Assembly: GCA_051653625.1 (NCBI GenBank)
Contig: JBOFWM010000063.1
Coordinates: 44,004-108,003, forward strand
Source of the DNA: SFDP01 sp051653625
GTDB lineage: Bacteria > Bacillota > Clostridia > Lachnospirales > Lachnospiraceae
DNA length: 64,000 bases
Direction: 5' to 3'
The translations under genes and the position numbers were made by a program. Positions 17,775-26,467 of the stretch are shown here, one piece after another (within the stretch, counting starts at the first letter, position 1; every line of letters begins with the position of its first letter). Below the pieces are notes generated by a model. That model searched no databases and was not told where the DNA came from. It was given only the letters and a program-made list of their open reading frames with translations.

Positions 17775-19988
17775 GTGGAAGAAATAAAAGGATACGTAGA
17801 TCATATTGTGTTTCGCAATAGTGAAAATGGATACACAGTATTTGTATTAAATGATGGAAAATATGAAATGACATGTGTAGGAACGCTTCGTACGATCGAA
17901 GAGGGAGAAACCATGTCTCTTCGTGGTACAATCATTGAACACCCTGTCTATGGAGAACAATTAAAAGTAGAGGAATATAATATTATTCCACCGAGTGATG
18001 CAATTAGCATGGAACGTTATTTGGGTAGTGGAGCAATAAAAGGGATAGGGCCAGCATTAGCGAAACGAATTGTTGGAAAATTTAAAGAGGATACGTTTCG
18101 TATTATTGAACAAGAGCCAGAACGCCTTGTGGAAATCAAAGGTATTAGCGAAAAAAAAGCAATTGAAATCAGTAGTCAAATGGAAGAAAAAAAAGAAATA
18201 AGGGAAGCTATGATTTTTTTGCAACAATATGGAATATCAAATACACTTGCTATTAAAATATATGAAAAATATGGAATTAGAATGTATCAGATTATGAAAG
18301 AAAATCCATATTTACTTGCAGACGATATTGTTGGAGTTGGATTTAAAATAGCGGATGAGATTGCAAGTAAAATTGGGATTAAGACAGATTCGGATTATAG
18401 AATTCGAAGTGGAATATTTCATACAATATTGCTTGCAACAACACAAGGACATGTCTATTTACCGAAAGAAATTCTGTTAAAAAAATCTTCAGAATTATTA
18501 GAAATTGAAGAAAAAGTTCTTGAAATTCAGCTAAATAATTTGGTTATGGAAAAAAAGTTGGTTATAAAAAATGAAGAAACAGCAACCATATGTTATGCAG
18601 CCTCTTTATACTATTGTGAATTAAATTGTGCAAAAATGTTACATGATTTAAATGTTACAATGGAGTTTTTTCAAACAGATTTAAAAAAAATAAAAGACCT
18701 GACAATTGATAATGAATATGTTTTAGATGAACTTCAAATAAAAGCAGTTCAAGAAGCAATTACTAATGGAGTGTTTATTTTGTCGGGAGGTCCAGGAACT
18801 GGAAAAACAACAACAATAAATACGATGATACGTTTCTTTGAAAAAGAAGGTTTGGATATTCTTTTAGCAGCGCCTACAGGTAGGGCAGCAAAAAGAATGA
18901 CAGAAACTACAGGTTTTGAGGCGAAAACAATTCATAGATTATTAGAACTGAATGGGAATGTTTCAGAAGATGGAAGAAAAGCAGTATTTGAAAAAAATGA
19001 AGAATCACCATTAGAGGCGGATGTAATTATTATAGATGAAATGTCTATGGTAGATATTCATCTATTTCAAGCACTATTAAAAGCAGTTCAAATTGGGACT
19101 AGATTAATTTTAGTTGGTGATATGAATCAATTGCCTTCAGTAGGTCCAGGTCAAGTTTTAGCAGATATTATTAAAAGTGAATCATTCAATGTGGTACAGC
19201 TGAAAAAAATATATAGACAGGAAGAGAAAAGTCATATTATTATCAACGCTCATAAGATTAACGAGGGAAAAGAAATTCTATTAGATAATAATAGTCTGGA
19301 TTTTTTCTTTTTAGAAAGAAATGATCCAAACGTTATTTATAAGCATATGATACAGTTGATTAAAGAAAAGCTTCCAAGTTATGTAAATGCGGATATGTTA
19401 GATATACAAGTTCTTACCCCAATGAGAAAGGGGAGTCTTGGAGTAGAATGTTTAAATAAAATTCTGCAAAAATATTTAAATCCTGCTGAAAAATCAAAAG
19501 CAGAATATGAGTATGGAGATAAATTATTTCGAGTTGGTGATAAAGTAATGCAAACAAAAAACAATTATCAGATAGAGTGGGAAATATTAAGTAAATATAA
19601 TATTCCAATTGATAAAGGTATGGGAGTTTTCAATGGAGACGTTGGTAAAATCATAGAAATTAATGAAAAACAACAAATTGTGGTTATTTTATTTGATGAT
19701 CAAAGGCAAGTAAATTATTCTTTTTCAAATTTAGAGGAAATAGAGCTTGCATATGCGATAACGATTCATAAATCACAAGGAAGTGAATATCCAGCGATCA
19801 TTTTACCTATATTATCGGGGCCTAGACAATTGTTAAGTCGTAATCTTTTATATACAGGTATTACAAGAGCTAAAAATTGTGTAACACTTATGGGTTCAAA
19901 AGAAACTATTTATGGAATGATTTCTAATGTGAATGAGAAATCTCGTTATACAGGATTAAGTGCTCGAATACGTGAAATGGAAAAATAG
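17775..19988 (+). CDS. recD2: RecD2 (RecD/TraA) SF1B DNA helicase
   Basis: 737 residues. The N-terminal OB and helix-hairpin-helix parts (about 1-200, GIGPALAKRIVGKF) mark the RecD2 subclass that works without RecBC. The helicase core has Walker A GGPGTGKTTT, DEMSMVD, QLPSVGPGQ and the late motif AYAITIHKSQGSEY. It starts with GTG at 17775, seven bases after AGAGGG. RecD2 is linked to repair and replication-fork handling. comF follows with an 18-base gap. Confidence 0.92.
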   Translation: MEEIKGYVDHIVFRNSENGYTVFVLNDGKYEMTCVGTLRTIEEGETMSLRGTIIEHPVYGEQLKVEEYNIIPPSDAISMERYLGSGAIKGIGPALAKRIVGKFKEDTFRIIEQEPERLVEIKGISEKKAIEISSQMEEKKEIREAMIFLQQYGISNTLAIKIYEKYGIRMYQIMKENPYLLADDIVGVGFKIADEIASKIGIKTDSDYRIRSGIFHTILLATTQGHVYLPKEILLKKSSELLEIEEKVLEIQLNNLVMEKKLVIKNEETATICYAASLYYCELNCAKMLHDLNVTMEFFQTDLKKIKDLTIDNEYVLDELQIKAVQEAITNGVFILSGGPGTGKTTTINTMIRFFEKEGLDILLAAPTGRAAKRMTETTGFEAKTIHRLLELNGNVSEDGRKAVFEKNEESPLEADVIIIDEMSMVDIHLFQALLKAVQIGTRLILVGDMNQLPSVGPGQVLADIIKSESFNVVQLKKIYRQEEKSHIIINAHKINEGKEILLDNNSLDFFFLERNDPNVIYKHMIQLIKEKLPSYVNADMLDIQVLTPMRKGSLGVECLNKILQKYLNPAEKSKAEYEYGDKLFRVGDKVMQTKNNYQIEWEILSKYNIPIDKGMGVFNGDVGKIIEINEKQQIVVILFDDQRQVNYSFSNLEEIELAYAITIHKSQGSEYPAIILPILSGPRQLLSRNLLYTGITRAKNCVTLMGSKETIYGMISNVNEKSRYTGLSARIREMEK

Positions 19989-20006
19989 AGAAAAGGAGAT
20001 TTACAT

Positions 20007-20717
20007 ATTAAGAAAATTATTAAAAATATATTAGATATGATATATCCAAGAAGATGTAGTATATGTGATGATATTTTAGAATATGGAAAAAAGGACATAT
20101 GTAATGATTGTAAGAAAAAAATAAAATATATTAAAGAACCATATTGTATAAAGTGTGGGAAATCATTAAAAAGTGAAACGGAATACTGTTATGATTGTAT
20201 GAGAAAATTTCATTACTTTAATGCAGGAAGAGCAATATTTGAGTGGAGTAGTATAAAAAACTCTATTTATAAATTTAAATATCATAACAGACAAGAATAT
20301 GTTCATTTTTATGGAAAATCAGTTGTTAAAGTTTGCGGGAAACATATTAAACAGTGGAATCCAGATGCAATAATAGCAGTTCCTATACATAAAAAAAGGC
20401 ATAAAAAAAGAGGATTTAATCAAGCGCAACTTTTAGCGAACGAAATAGGGAAATATACCAATATTCCTGTTTATAAAAATTTTGTTATACGACAAAGAAA
20501 TACGAAGCCGTTAAAAAACATGGACCCAGTAAAAAGGCAAAATAATTTGAAAAAAGCTTTTAAAATAGTGCCAAATGATGTAAAATTAAATACGATTCTA
20601 GTAATAGATGATATTTATACAACAGGATCTACTATTGATGCAATTGCTAAAGAATGTAAATTATATGGGATAAAAGAAGTTTATTTTATCACATTAGCAA
20701 TTGGAGAAGGATTATAA
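20007..20717 (+). CDS. comF: ComF-family phosphoribosyltransferase-like protein, probable ATT start
   Basis: A four-Cys zinc motif (CSICDDIL...CNDC and CIKCGKSL...CYDC) followed by a type I phosphoribosyltransferase domain with the PRPP loop LVIDDIYTTGST. ComF proteins take part in DNA uptake. The first ATG (20037) cuts off conserved N-terminal residues and has no ribosome-binding site. AAGGAG at 19993-19998 points instead to an ATT codon at 20007, 8 bases away, giving the usual family beginning (MKKIIKNILDMIYP). ATT starts are rare. The protein would be 236 residues. Confidence 0.85.
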   Translation: MKKIIKNILDMIYPRRCSICDDILEYGKKDICNDCKKKIKYIKEPYCIKCGKSLKSETEYCYDCMRKFHYFNAGRAIFEWSSIKNSIYKFKYHNRQEYVHFYGKSVVKVCGKHIKQWNPDAIIAVPIHKKRHKKRGFNQAQLLANEIGKYTNIPVYKNFVIRQRNTKPLKNMDPVKRQNNLKKAFKIVPNDVKLNTILVIDDIYTTGSTIDAIAKECKLYGIKEVYFITLAIGEGL

Positions 20718-20746
20718 AATTTTAAAGAGAGAAAGGTGTGAAAATT

Positions 20747-21151
20747 ATGAATATAAAAACATGTAAAGGTTGTAGAAAATTATTTAATTATGTTGTTGGA
20801 CCTTATTATTGCCCAGCATGTAAAGATGCGTTAGAAAAAAAATATAATGAAGTGAAAACATATATTCGTGAAAACGCAAATGCGGATATAAATCGTATTG
20901 CTGAGGAATGTGAGGTAGATAAAGCACAAATACATCAATGGATACGTGAAGAGAGATTAATGCTTTCTGACAATTCGTCAATTACTTTAGAATGTGAACT
21001 TTGTGGTGGAGAAATACGTACAGGGCGTTTTTGTAATAGTTGTAAAGAAAAACTAGCTGGTGGATTAAGTAACGCAATTGAAAAACCAAAGCAAATTAAG
21101 CCAGATGAAAAAAGAAATCAATCAAGAATGAGATTTTTAGAGCGCAAATAA
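20747..21151 (+). CDS. Flagellar-operon zinc-ribbon protein (YvyF/TIGR03826 type)
   Basis: 134 residues with a CxxC pair at the N-terminus (CKGCRKLF...CPACKD), a helix-turn-helix-like middle (INRIAEECEVDKAQIHQWIREERL) and a second CxxC pair (CELCGGEI...CNSC). This layout matches the YvyF family found with comF and flagellar genes in Firmicutes. The ATG at 20747 is preferred over GTG 20738 because AAAGG is 10 bases away rather than 1. Its exact role is unknown; the HTH-like region hints at regulation. Confidence 0.72.
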   Translation: MNIKTCKGCRKLFNYVVGPYYCPACKDALEKKYNEVKTYIRENANADINRIAEECEVDKAQIHQWIREERLMLSDNSSITLECELCGGEIRTGRFCNSCKEKLAGGLSNAIEKPKQIKPDEKRNQSRMRFLERK

Positions 21152-21175
21152 AAAGGAAAGGGATATCACTATATT

Positions 21176-21565
21176 ATGATTGATATAGATAAGATCCGTT
21201 TGATGACAAAAATGGCAGTTTATGAATCAAATGAGGGAAAGAAAAATAAACATATAAATAGCTACTTTCGAAGTGATTACATAGGACTTGAACTTCTAAA
21301 AAGCTTTATGTTTATTACCATTGGATTTGGGATATTTTTATTTTTATATGTGATTTATGATGTGGAATTTTTTATGAATGAAATATATAAAATGAGTATT
21401 ATGGAATTCATGAAATCTATTCTTGCGATTTATTTGATTGTAATTGTATTTTTTTCTATAATTACATATTTTATTTCTTTATATAATTACAGAAAATCTA
21501 GGCAAGAAATAAAAAACTTTTATTCACATTTGAATAAAATTTCAACATTCTACGAAGATAGATAA
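21176..21565 (+). CDS. Small membrane protein of unknown function
   Basis: 129 residues with two hydrophobic segments (about 43-65 and 79-104) and charged ends. No family recognised. It lies between the YvyF-like gene and a larger membrane protein with short gaps, so it appears to be part of one operon leading to cdaA. A function in cyclic di-AMP or cell-wall control is only guilt by association. Confidence 0.6.
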   Translation: MIDIDKIRLMTKMAVYESNEGKKNKHINSYFRSDYIGLELLKSFMFITIGFGIFLFLYVIYDVEFFMNEIYKMSIMEFMKSILAIYLIVIVFFSIITYFISLYNYRKSRQEIKNFYSHLNKISTFYEDR

Positions 21566-21583
21566 AATTGAAGGGAAAGATAA

Positions 21584-22615
21584 ATGAGTAGTTTATTAGA
21601 ATTAAAAGAATATATCAAAAATTTTTGTGGAAAGTATGAAATATATTTAATATCTATTTTGAAATTTATAATAGCAATTATCGTTTTAACAACAATTAAT
21701 AGTAATTTAGGATATATGACAAGAATTGATAAAATTACAATTGTACTCATAATTTCTTTGATTTGTGCATTTATGCCATTTAATTTTATGGGTGTGATAT
21801 CTGCAGTAGTTGTATTATTACATTTATATGAGTTATCGTTGGAAATTGCGGTGATAGGTGTGGCAGTATTTTTTCTGGTTTTTATTTTTTGTTGCCGTAC
21901 TGTTCCTAAAGATATCTTAGTTGTTTTATTAATGCCAATATTATTTTTAATAGGGATACCGTATCTCATGCCACTTGTACTTGGCTTAATGTTGAGTCCG
22001 CTTTCTATCGTATCTATGATTGCAGGAGTTATGATTTACTTTTTTCTTAATACTGTAATTAGTAGTACAACAATATTGACTTCGGTTGAGTCATTAGAAG
22101 CTACGGAAAAAATAAAATTAGTTTTAGATGGAATCATAAATAATAATACATTATATATCATTGTAGTTGCATTTTCGATTACACTTCTTCTTGTTTATTT
22201 TATAAGGAGATCTTCTATCATGTATTCATGGCCAATAGCAATAGCAATAGGAACAACGATAGATGTTGTGATTTTATTAATAGGAGAATTTGTTTTTGAT
22301 ATTAATATCTCTATGATGTCCCTTGTTTTAGGTGGGGCAATATCAGGAGCTATAGGAATTATTATTTCTTTTGCTATGCAAAACTTAGATTATAAAAGAA
22401 CAGAAAATGTACAGTTTGAAGATGATGAATATTATTATTATGTTAAGGCAATACCAAAAATAACAGTTTCCACAAAAAAGAACAGTGTAAAAAGAATTCA
22501 ACCACAGAAAAAAGTAGTTAGAAATAATAGTTCAAATCAAAACATTTCGAATAGAACGATTAAAACATCAAATGGAATTAAGAAAGAGTTTGTAGCCACT
22601 AAAAATAAAGAATAG
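21584..22615 (+). CDS. Polytopic membrane protein of unknown function
   Basis: 343 residues with about nine or ten hydrophobic segments up to residue 270, then a basic cytoplasmic-looking tail (about 275-343, rich in K, R, N and S). No recognised family. It starts 18 bases after the small membrane protein and ends 21 bases before cdaA, so it probably shares their transcript. The tail and position next to a diadenylate cyclase make it a candidate partner or regulator, which is inference. Confidence 0.6.
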   Translation: MSSLLELKEYIKNFCGKYEIYLISILKFIIAIIVLTTINSNLGYMTRIDKITIVLIISLICAFMPFNFMGVISAVVVLLHLYELSLEIAVIGVAVFFLVFIFCCRTVPKDILVVLLMPILFLIGIPYLMPLVLGLMLSPLSIVSMIAGVMIYFFLNTVISSTTILTSVESLEATEKIKLVLDGIINNNTLYIIVVAFSITLLLVYFIRRSSIMYSWPIAIAIGTTIDVVILLIGEFVFDINISMMSLVLGGAISGAIGIIISFAMQNLDYKRTENVQFEDDEYYYYVKAIPKITVSTKKNSVKRIQPQKKVVRNNSSNQNISNRTIKTSNGIKKEFVATKNKE

Positions 22616-22636
22616 TAAAGACAGGACATTTTGAGA

Positions 22637-23500
22637 ATGGAACAGATTAGAAATTTCGCAGAAAATAATTTAGCAAATCTTCATATACCTACTATTCAAT
22701 TGACTGACATTTTAGAAATTATTATTATTTCTTTTATGGTCTATTCAATTATGGTCTTTATAAAAAATACACGTGCATGGTCTTTGCTAAAAGGAATAAT
22801 CTTTATTATGGTTTTTCTTTTGGTTGCAGCTTTATTTGAAATGAATACAATTATTTGGATAGCTACTAACGCATTTAGCTTAGCTATCACAGCACTTATT
22901 GTTGTATTGCAACCAGAACTAAGAAAAGCACTTGAGACATTAGGAACAAAAAATATTATTTCAACATTTTTTAGTTTTGATGGTAATAGAAGCATGGAAG
23001 GATTATTTTCAGATCATACTATTCAAGAGATCACAAAGGCATGTGTAGAAATGAGCAAAGTAAAAACTGGTGCTTTAATTGTTGTAAAGCAAAATGATAC
23101 AATGTCAGAGTTTGAGCAAACAGGAATAAAAGTAGATGCTATTGTATCGAGTCAATTATTAATTAATATTTTTGAACATAATACACCGTTACATGATGGA
23201 GCAATTATTATTGAAGGAAATAGAATAAAGGCAGCAACTTGTTATTTGCCGTTATCAGATAATATGCATCTTAGCAAAGAACTTGGGACAAGACATAGAG
23301 CAGGAATAGGAATTACAGAGATTGCAGATTCACTAGTTATTATTGTTTCGGAAGAAAATGGAACGATAAGTGTTGCATATTCGGGTCAATTATTTAGAGG
23401 TTTAGGTCCAGAAGACATTGATCGATACTTGAAGAAAATACAAAATAAACCATCCCCTGATAATAAGAGAAAAAATATATTGCATAAGTTTAGAAAGTAG
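22637..23500 (+). CDS. cdaA: Diadenylate cyclase CdaA
   Basis: 287 residues: three N-terminal membrane helices (to about 95) and a DisA_N cyclase domain with the hallmark motifs PLHDGAIII and GTRHRAGIG. It makes cyclic di-AMP from two ATP. A TTG at 22631 is in frame but only 4 bases after AGGA; the ATG at 22637 fits better. It is followed by cdaR and glmM, the conserved trio that ties c-di-AMP to wall-precursor supply. Confidence 0.95.
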   Translation: MEQIRNFAENNLANLHIPTIQLTDILEIIIISFMVYSIMVFIKNTRAWSLLKGIIFIMVFLLVAALFEMNTIIWIATNAFSLAITALIVVLQPELRKALETLGTKNIISTFFSFDGNRSMEGLFSDHTIQEITKACVEMSKVKTGALIVVKQNDTMSEFEQTGIKVDAIVSSQLLINIFEHNTPLHDGAIIIEGNRIKAATCYLPLSDNMHLSKELGTRHRAGIGITEIADSLVIIVSEENGTISVAYSGQLFRGLGPEDIDRYLKKIQNKPSPDNKRKNILHKFRK

Positions 23501-23512
23501 GAGAAAATTTGT

Positions 23513-24784
23513 ATGAAAGAGCGCATAACCCATAATCTTGGGCTTAAAATAATGGCGATTCTATTTGCTGCTTGTCTATGGTTAATTTCCATTAACATTA
23601 CTGATCCATACCAAAGTAAACAATTTAATGTTACTGTGCAATTGCAAAACGCAAATACAATGACTGCTGCTGGAAAATTTGTTGAAGTAATTAATGAAAC
23701 AGATGCTATTACAGTAACAGTGCGTGCAAGTAGATCTTTATTAGATTCTTTTACAGTAAATAATATTATAGCAGTAGCAGATATTAATGAGCTCACAGAT
23801 GAAAATACAATACCAATTACTTTGACTACAAATAGAGCAAATGAAAATAAAATTGAAAGTATTCGCAGTGATCAATCTTTTGTCAGTGTACGAGTAGAAA
23901 ATATAATGTCATTGCAAAAAAATATTAATATTAATGTGAATAATGAACCAAAGAGTGGATATATTGTTGGGAAAGTTGCAATTGATCAGAATGCACTTAG
24001 TATTTCTGGACCAGAATCAGTTGTTAAATTAATAAAAAAGGCAAGTGTTGAATTTAATGTGGATGGATTGACAGAAGATGTTGCCATAACACTACCGATT
24101 GTATTATATGATGAAAATGACAATGTGATTAGTGATTCGAGAATAACTACAAGTATAGAAGAAGTTCGCGGAACAGCAACTATTCTTGAAACAAAAACTG
24201 TACCTATTAAAATTTCTACTGCAGGCTCTTTAAAAGAAGGATATCTTTTGACAGGAGAGATTGAGCTCTCACCAAGTAGGGTGTTAATAGCAGGGAAGGC
24301 AAATACAATAAAAAATATCAATCAATTAGAAATTAGCGAAGCAATCAATTTAAATGATGTAAGTGAAACATTTTCTTTAGATATAGATATTAAAAATTAT
24401 TTGCCAGAAGGTATTTCATTAGGAAATTCTAGTTTTACTGGAAATATTAATGTTACGGTAAATGTTGAGCAAGAAAAAATAAAAGATGTTGAAATAAATC
24501 GTAACAAAATTTCGGTGATTAATTTACCAGAAGGTTTTAATGCAACAATTGAAGATATAGAGTCAGTAACACCTATAAAAATTGTAGGAATTGCTTCAAA
24601 ATTAGATTCTGTAGTTGCAGAAGAAATTAATGGATATTTAGATATTAATACATTAATTGAACAAGAAAATTTAGAAACATTAATACCAGGTGAATATCAA
24701 TTAAAAATCAAATTTGAATTACCGGAATATGTTAATGTAGTTGAAGAATATACTGCAAAAGTTGTAATTGAGAGTGTATCATAA
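23513..24784 (+). CDS. cdaR: CdaA regulator CdaR (YbbR-domain protein)
   Basis: 423 residues: an N-terminal membrane helix (about 9-27) and four consecutive extracytoplasmic YbbR repeats, each about 80-90 residues (for example SGYIVGKVAIDQNALSISGP and EGYLLTGEIELSPSRVLIAG). In Bacillus and Listeria CdaR binds and controls CdaA. It begins 12 bases after cdaA. Confidence 0.92.
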   Translation: MKERITHNLGLKIMAILFAACLWLISINITDPYQSKQFNVTVQLQNANTMTAAGKFVEVINETDAITVTVRASRSLLDSFTVNNIIAVADINELTDENTIPITLTTNRANENKIESIRSDQSFVSVRVENIMSLQKNININVNNEPKSGYIVGKVAIDQNALSISGPESVVKLIKKASVEFNVDGLTEDVAITLPIVLYDENDNVISDSRITTSIEEVRGTATILETKTVPIKISTAGSLKEGYLLTGEIELSPSRVLIAGKANTIKNINQLEISEAINLNDVSETFSLDIDIKNYLPEGISLGNSSFTGNINVTVNVEQEKIKDVEINRNKISVINLPEGFNATIEDIESVTPIKIVGIASKLDSVVAEEINGYLDINTLIEQENLETLIPGEYQLKIKFELPEYVNVVEEYTAKVVIESVS

Positions 24785-24818
24785 TAATAAGCAATAAAAT
24801 GTAAGGAGACAATTTAGA

Positions 24819-26168
24819 ATGGCTAGATTATTTGGAACAGATGGTGTAAGAGGTATTGCAAATGAAGAAATAACTCCAGCACTTGCTATGAAATTAGGGC
24901 AAGCAGGAGCATATGTTTTGACAAAGGAGAAAAATCATAAACCAACAATAATGATAGGGTGTGATACGCGTATTTCAGGAGATATGTTGGCAAATGCATT
25001 AATGGCAGGAGTGTGTAGTGTAGGTGCAAATGCAGTCTATGTAGGTGTAATACCAACACCAGCAGTTGCATATTTAACAAGAAAATATAAAGTAGATGCA
25101 GGTGTTGTAATTTCAGCATCCCATAATCCAGTTGATTCTAATGGAATTAAATTTTTTGATGAGTTTGGATACAAATTGCCAGATGAACTTGAAGATGAAA
25201 TCGAAGAATTGATATCAAATGATATGAAGAACGTAAATTTTCCTACGGGAGTAGGAGTAGGGAAAGTAAAATATCGTACAGATGCAAGAGAAGAATATAT
25301 TAATTATGCAATACAATCTGTGCCTGTAGATTTGTCAAATTTGAAAATAGTAGTAGACTGTGCAGAAGGTGCTGCATTTTATACATCCGTTGAAGCAATT
25401 AAAGATTTAGGTGCAAATGTTATTGCAATACATAATAATCCAGATGGAACAAATATTAATGCAAACTGCGGTTCAACTCATATGGAAGAGCTACAAGGTA
25501 GAGTTTTATATGAAAAAGCAGATATTGGATTAGCGTTTGATGGAGATGCGGATCGTCTTTTAGCTGTTGATGAATGTGGAAATATTGTAGATGGCGATCA
25601 AATTATGGCAATTATCGGAAATTATATGAAAGAAAAGGGCACCTTGAAAAATGATACAATTGTTGCTACTATCATGAGCAATCTTGGATTCTTCATAATG
25701 GGAAAAGAAAAAAACATTAAAATTGAGCAAACTAAGGTTGGAGATAGATATGTTTTAGAAAAGATGAAAGAAATCGGTGCAAATCTAGGTGGTGAACAAT
25801 CTGGACATATTATTTTTCTCGATGAAAATACTACAGGAGATGGATTGCTAAGTGCACTTCATATATTAGAGGTAATGGTTAACACAAATAAAAAACTCTC
25901 AGAACTAACAGAAGTTATGAAAGTAATGCCACAAGCTTTAGTAAATGCAAAAGTTGCAAATCATAAAAAAGATATTTATATGGAATTTCCAGAAATAGCA
26001 AAAAAAATTGATGAATTAAACAAGAAATATAATAATGAAGGTCGTATTTTGATTAGACCATCCGGTACAGAACCAATGGTTCGTGTAATGATTGAAGGAA
26101 AAGATAAAGAAATGATTAAAAAGGATGCTAAAGAATTAGCAGAACTTATTAAAGACATCTTGTTTTAG
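24819..26168 (+). CDS. glmM: Phosphoglucosamine mutase
   Basis: 449 residues of the alpha-D-phosphohexomutase family with the active-site serine in ISASHNPVDSNG, the metal loop DGDADRLLAVD, the sugar loop GGEQSGH and the phosphate loop RPSGTEPMVRVM. It converts glucosamine-6-P to glucosamine-1-P for UDP-GlcNAc. Position after cdaA-cdaR is the conserved arrangement; GlmM can bind and inhibit CdaA in Bacillus. Confidence 0.97.
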   Translation: MARLFGTDGVRGIANEEITPALAMKLGQAGAYVLTKEKNHKPTIMIGCDTRISGDMLANALMAGVCSVGANAVYVGVIPTPAVAYLTRKYKVDAGVVISASHNPVDSNGIKFFDEFGYKLPDELEDEIEELISNDMKNVNFPTGVGVGKVKYRTDAREEYINYAIQSVPVDLSNLKIVVDCAEGAAFYTSVEAIKDLGANVIAIHNNPDGTNINANCGSTHMEELQGRVLYEKADIGLAFDGDADRLLAVDECGNIVDGDQIMAIIGNYMKEKGTLKNDTIVATIMSNLGFFIMGKEKNIKIEQTKVGDRYVLEKMKEIGANLGGEQSGHIIFLDENTTGDGLLSALHILEVMVNTNKKLSELTEVMKVMPQALVNAKVANHKKDIYMEFPEIAKKIDELNKKYNNEGRILIRPSGTEPMVRVMIEGKDKEMIKKDAKELAELIKDILF

Positions 26169-26201
26169 ATAGAAAAATAAGAAATATGGAGGAGTAGGAC
26201 A

Positions 26202-26465
26202 ATGGTAAGTAAAAAAGTTGTTATAAAAAATCCGACTGGGTTACACCTTAGACCAGCTGGAATTTTATGTAAAGAAGCAATGCAATTTAAATCACATATT
26301 ACATTTGTATTTCGCGAAACAACTGCGAATGCAAAAAGTGTCTTAAGTGTATTAGGTGCATGTATTAAATGTGGTGATGAAATAGAATTTTTTTGTGAAG
26401 GAGAAGATGAAGACATTGCATTAGAAACATTGATTCTTGCAATTGAAAATGGTCTTGGAGAATAA
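26202..26465 (+). CDS. HPr-family phosphocarrier protein
   Basis: 87 residues with the phosphorylatable His15 (GLHLRPA) and a Ser in the regulatory NAKSVLSVLG segment at the Ser46 position, so it could act both in PTS phosphotransfer and in carbon catabolite control. Having His15 argues against Crh. It sits between glmM and leuA rather than beside ptsI, so it may be a second, specialised HPr. Confidence 0.85.
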   Translation: MVSKKVVIKNPTGLHLRPAGILCKEAMQFKSHITFVFRETTANAKSVLSVLGACIKCGDEIEFFCEGEDEDIALETLILAIENGLGE

Positions 26466-26467
26466 TT

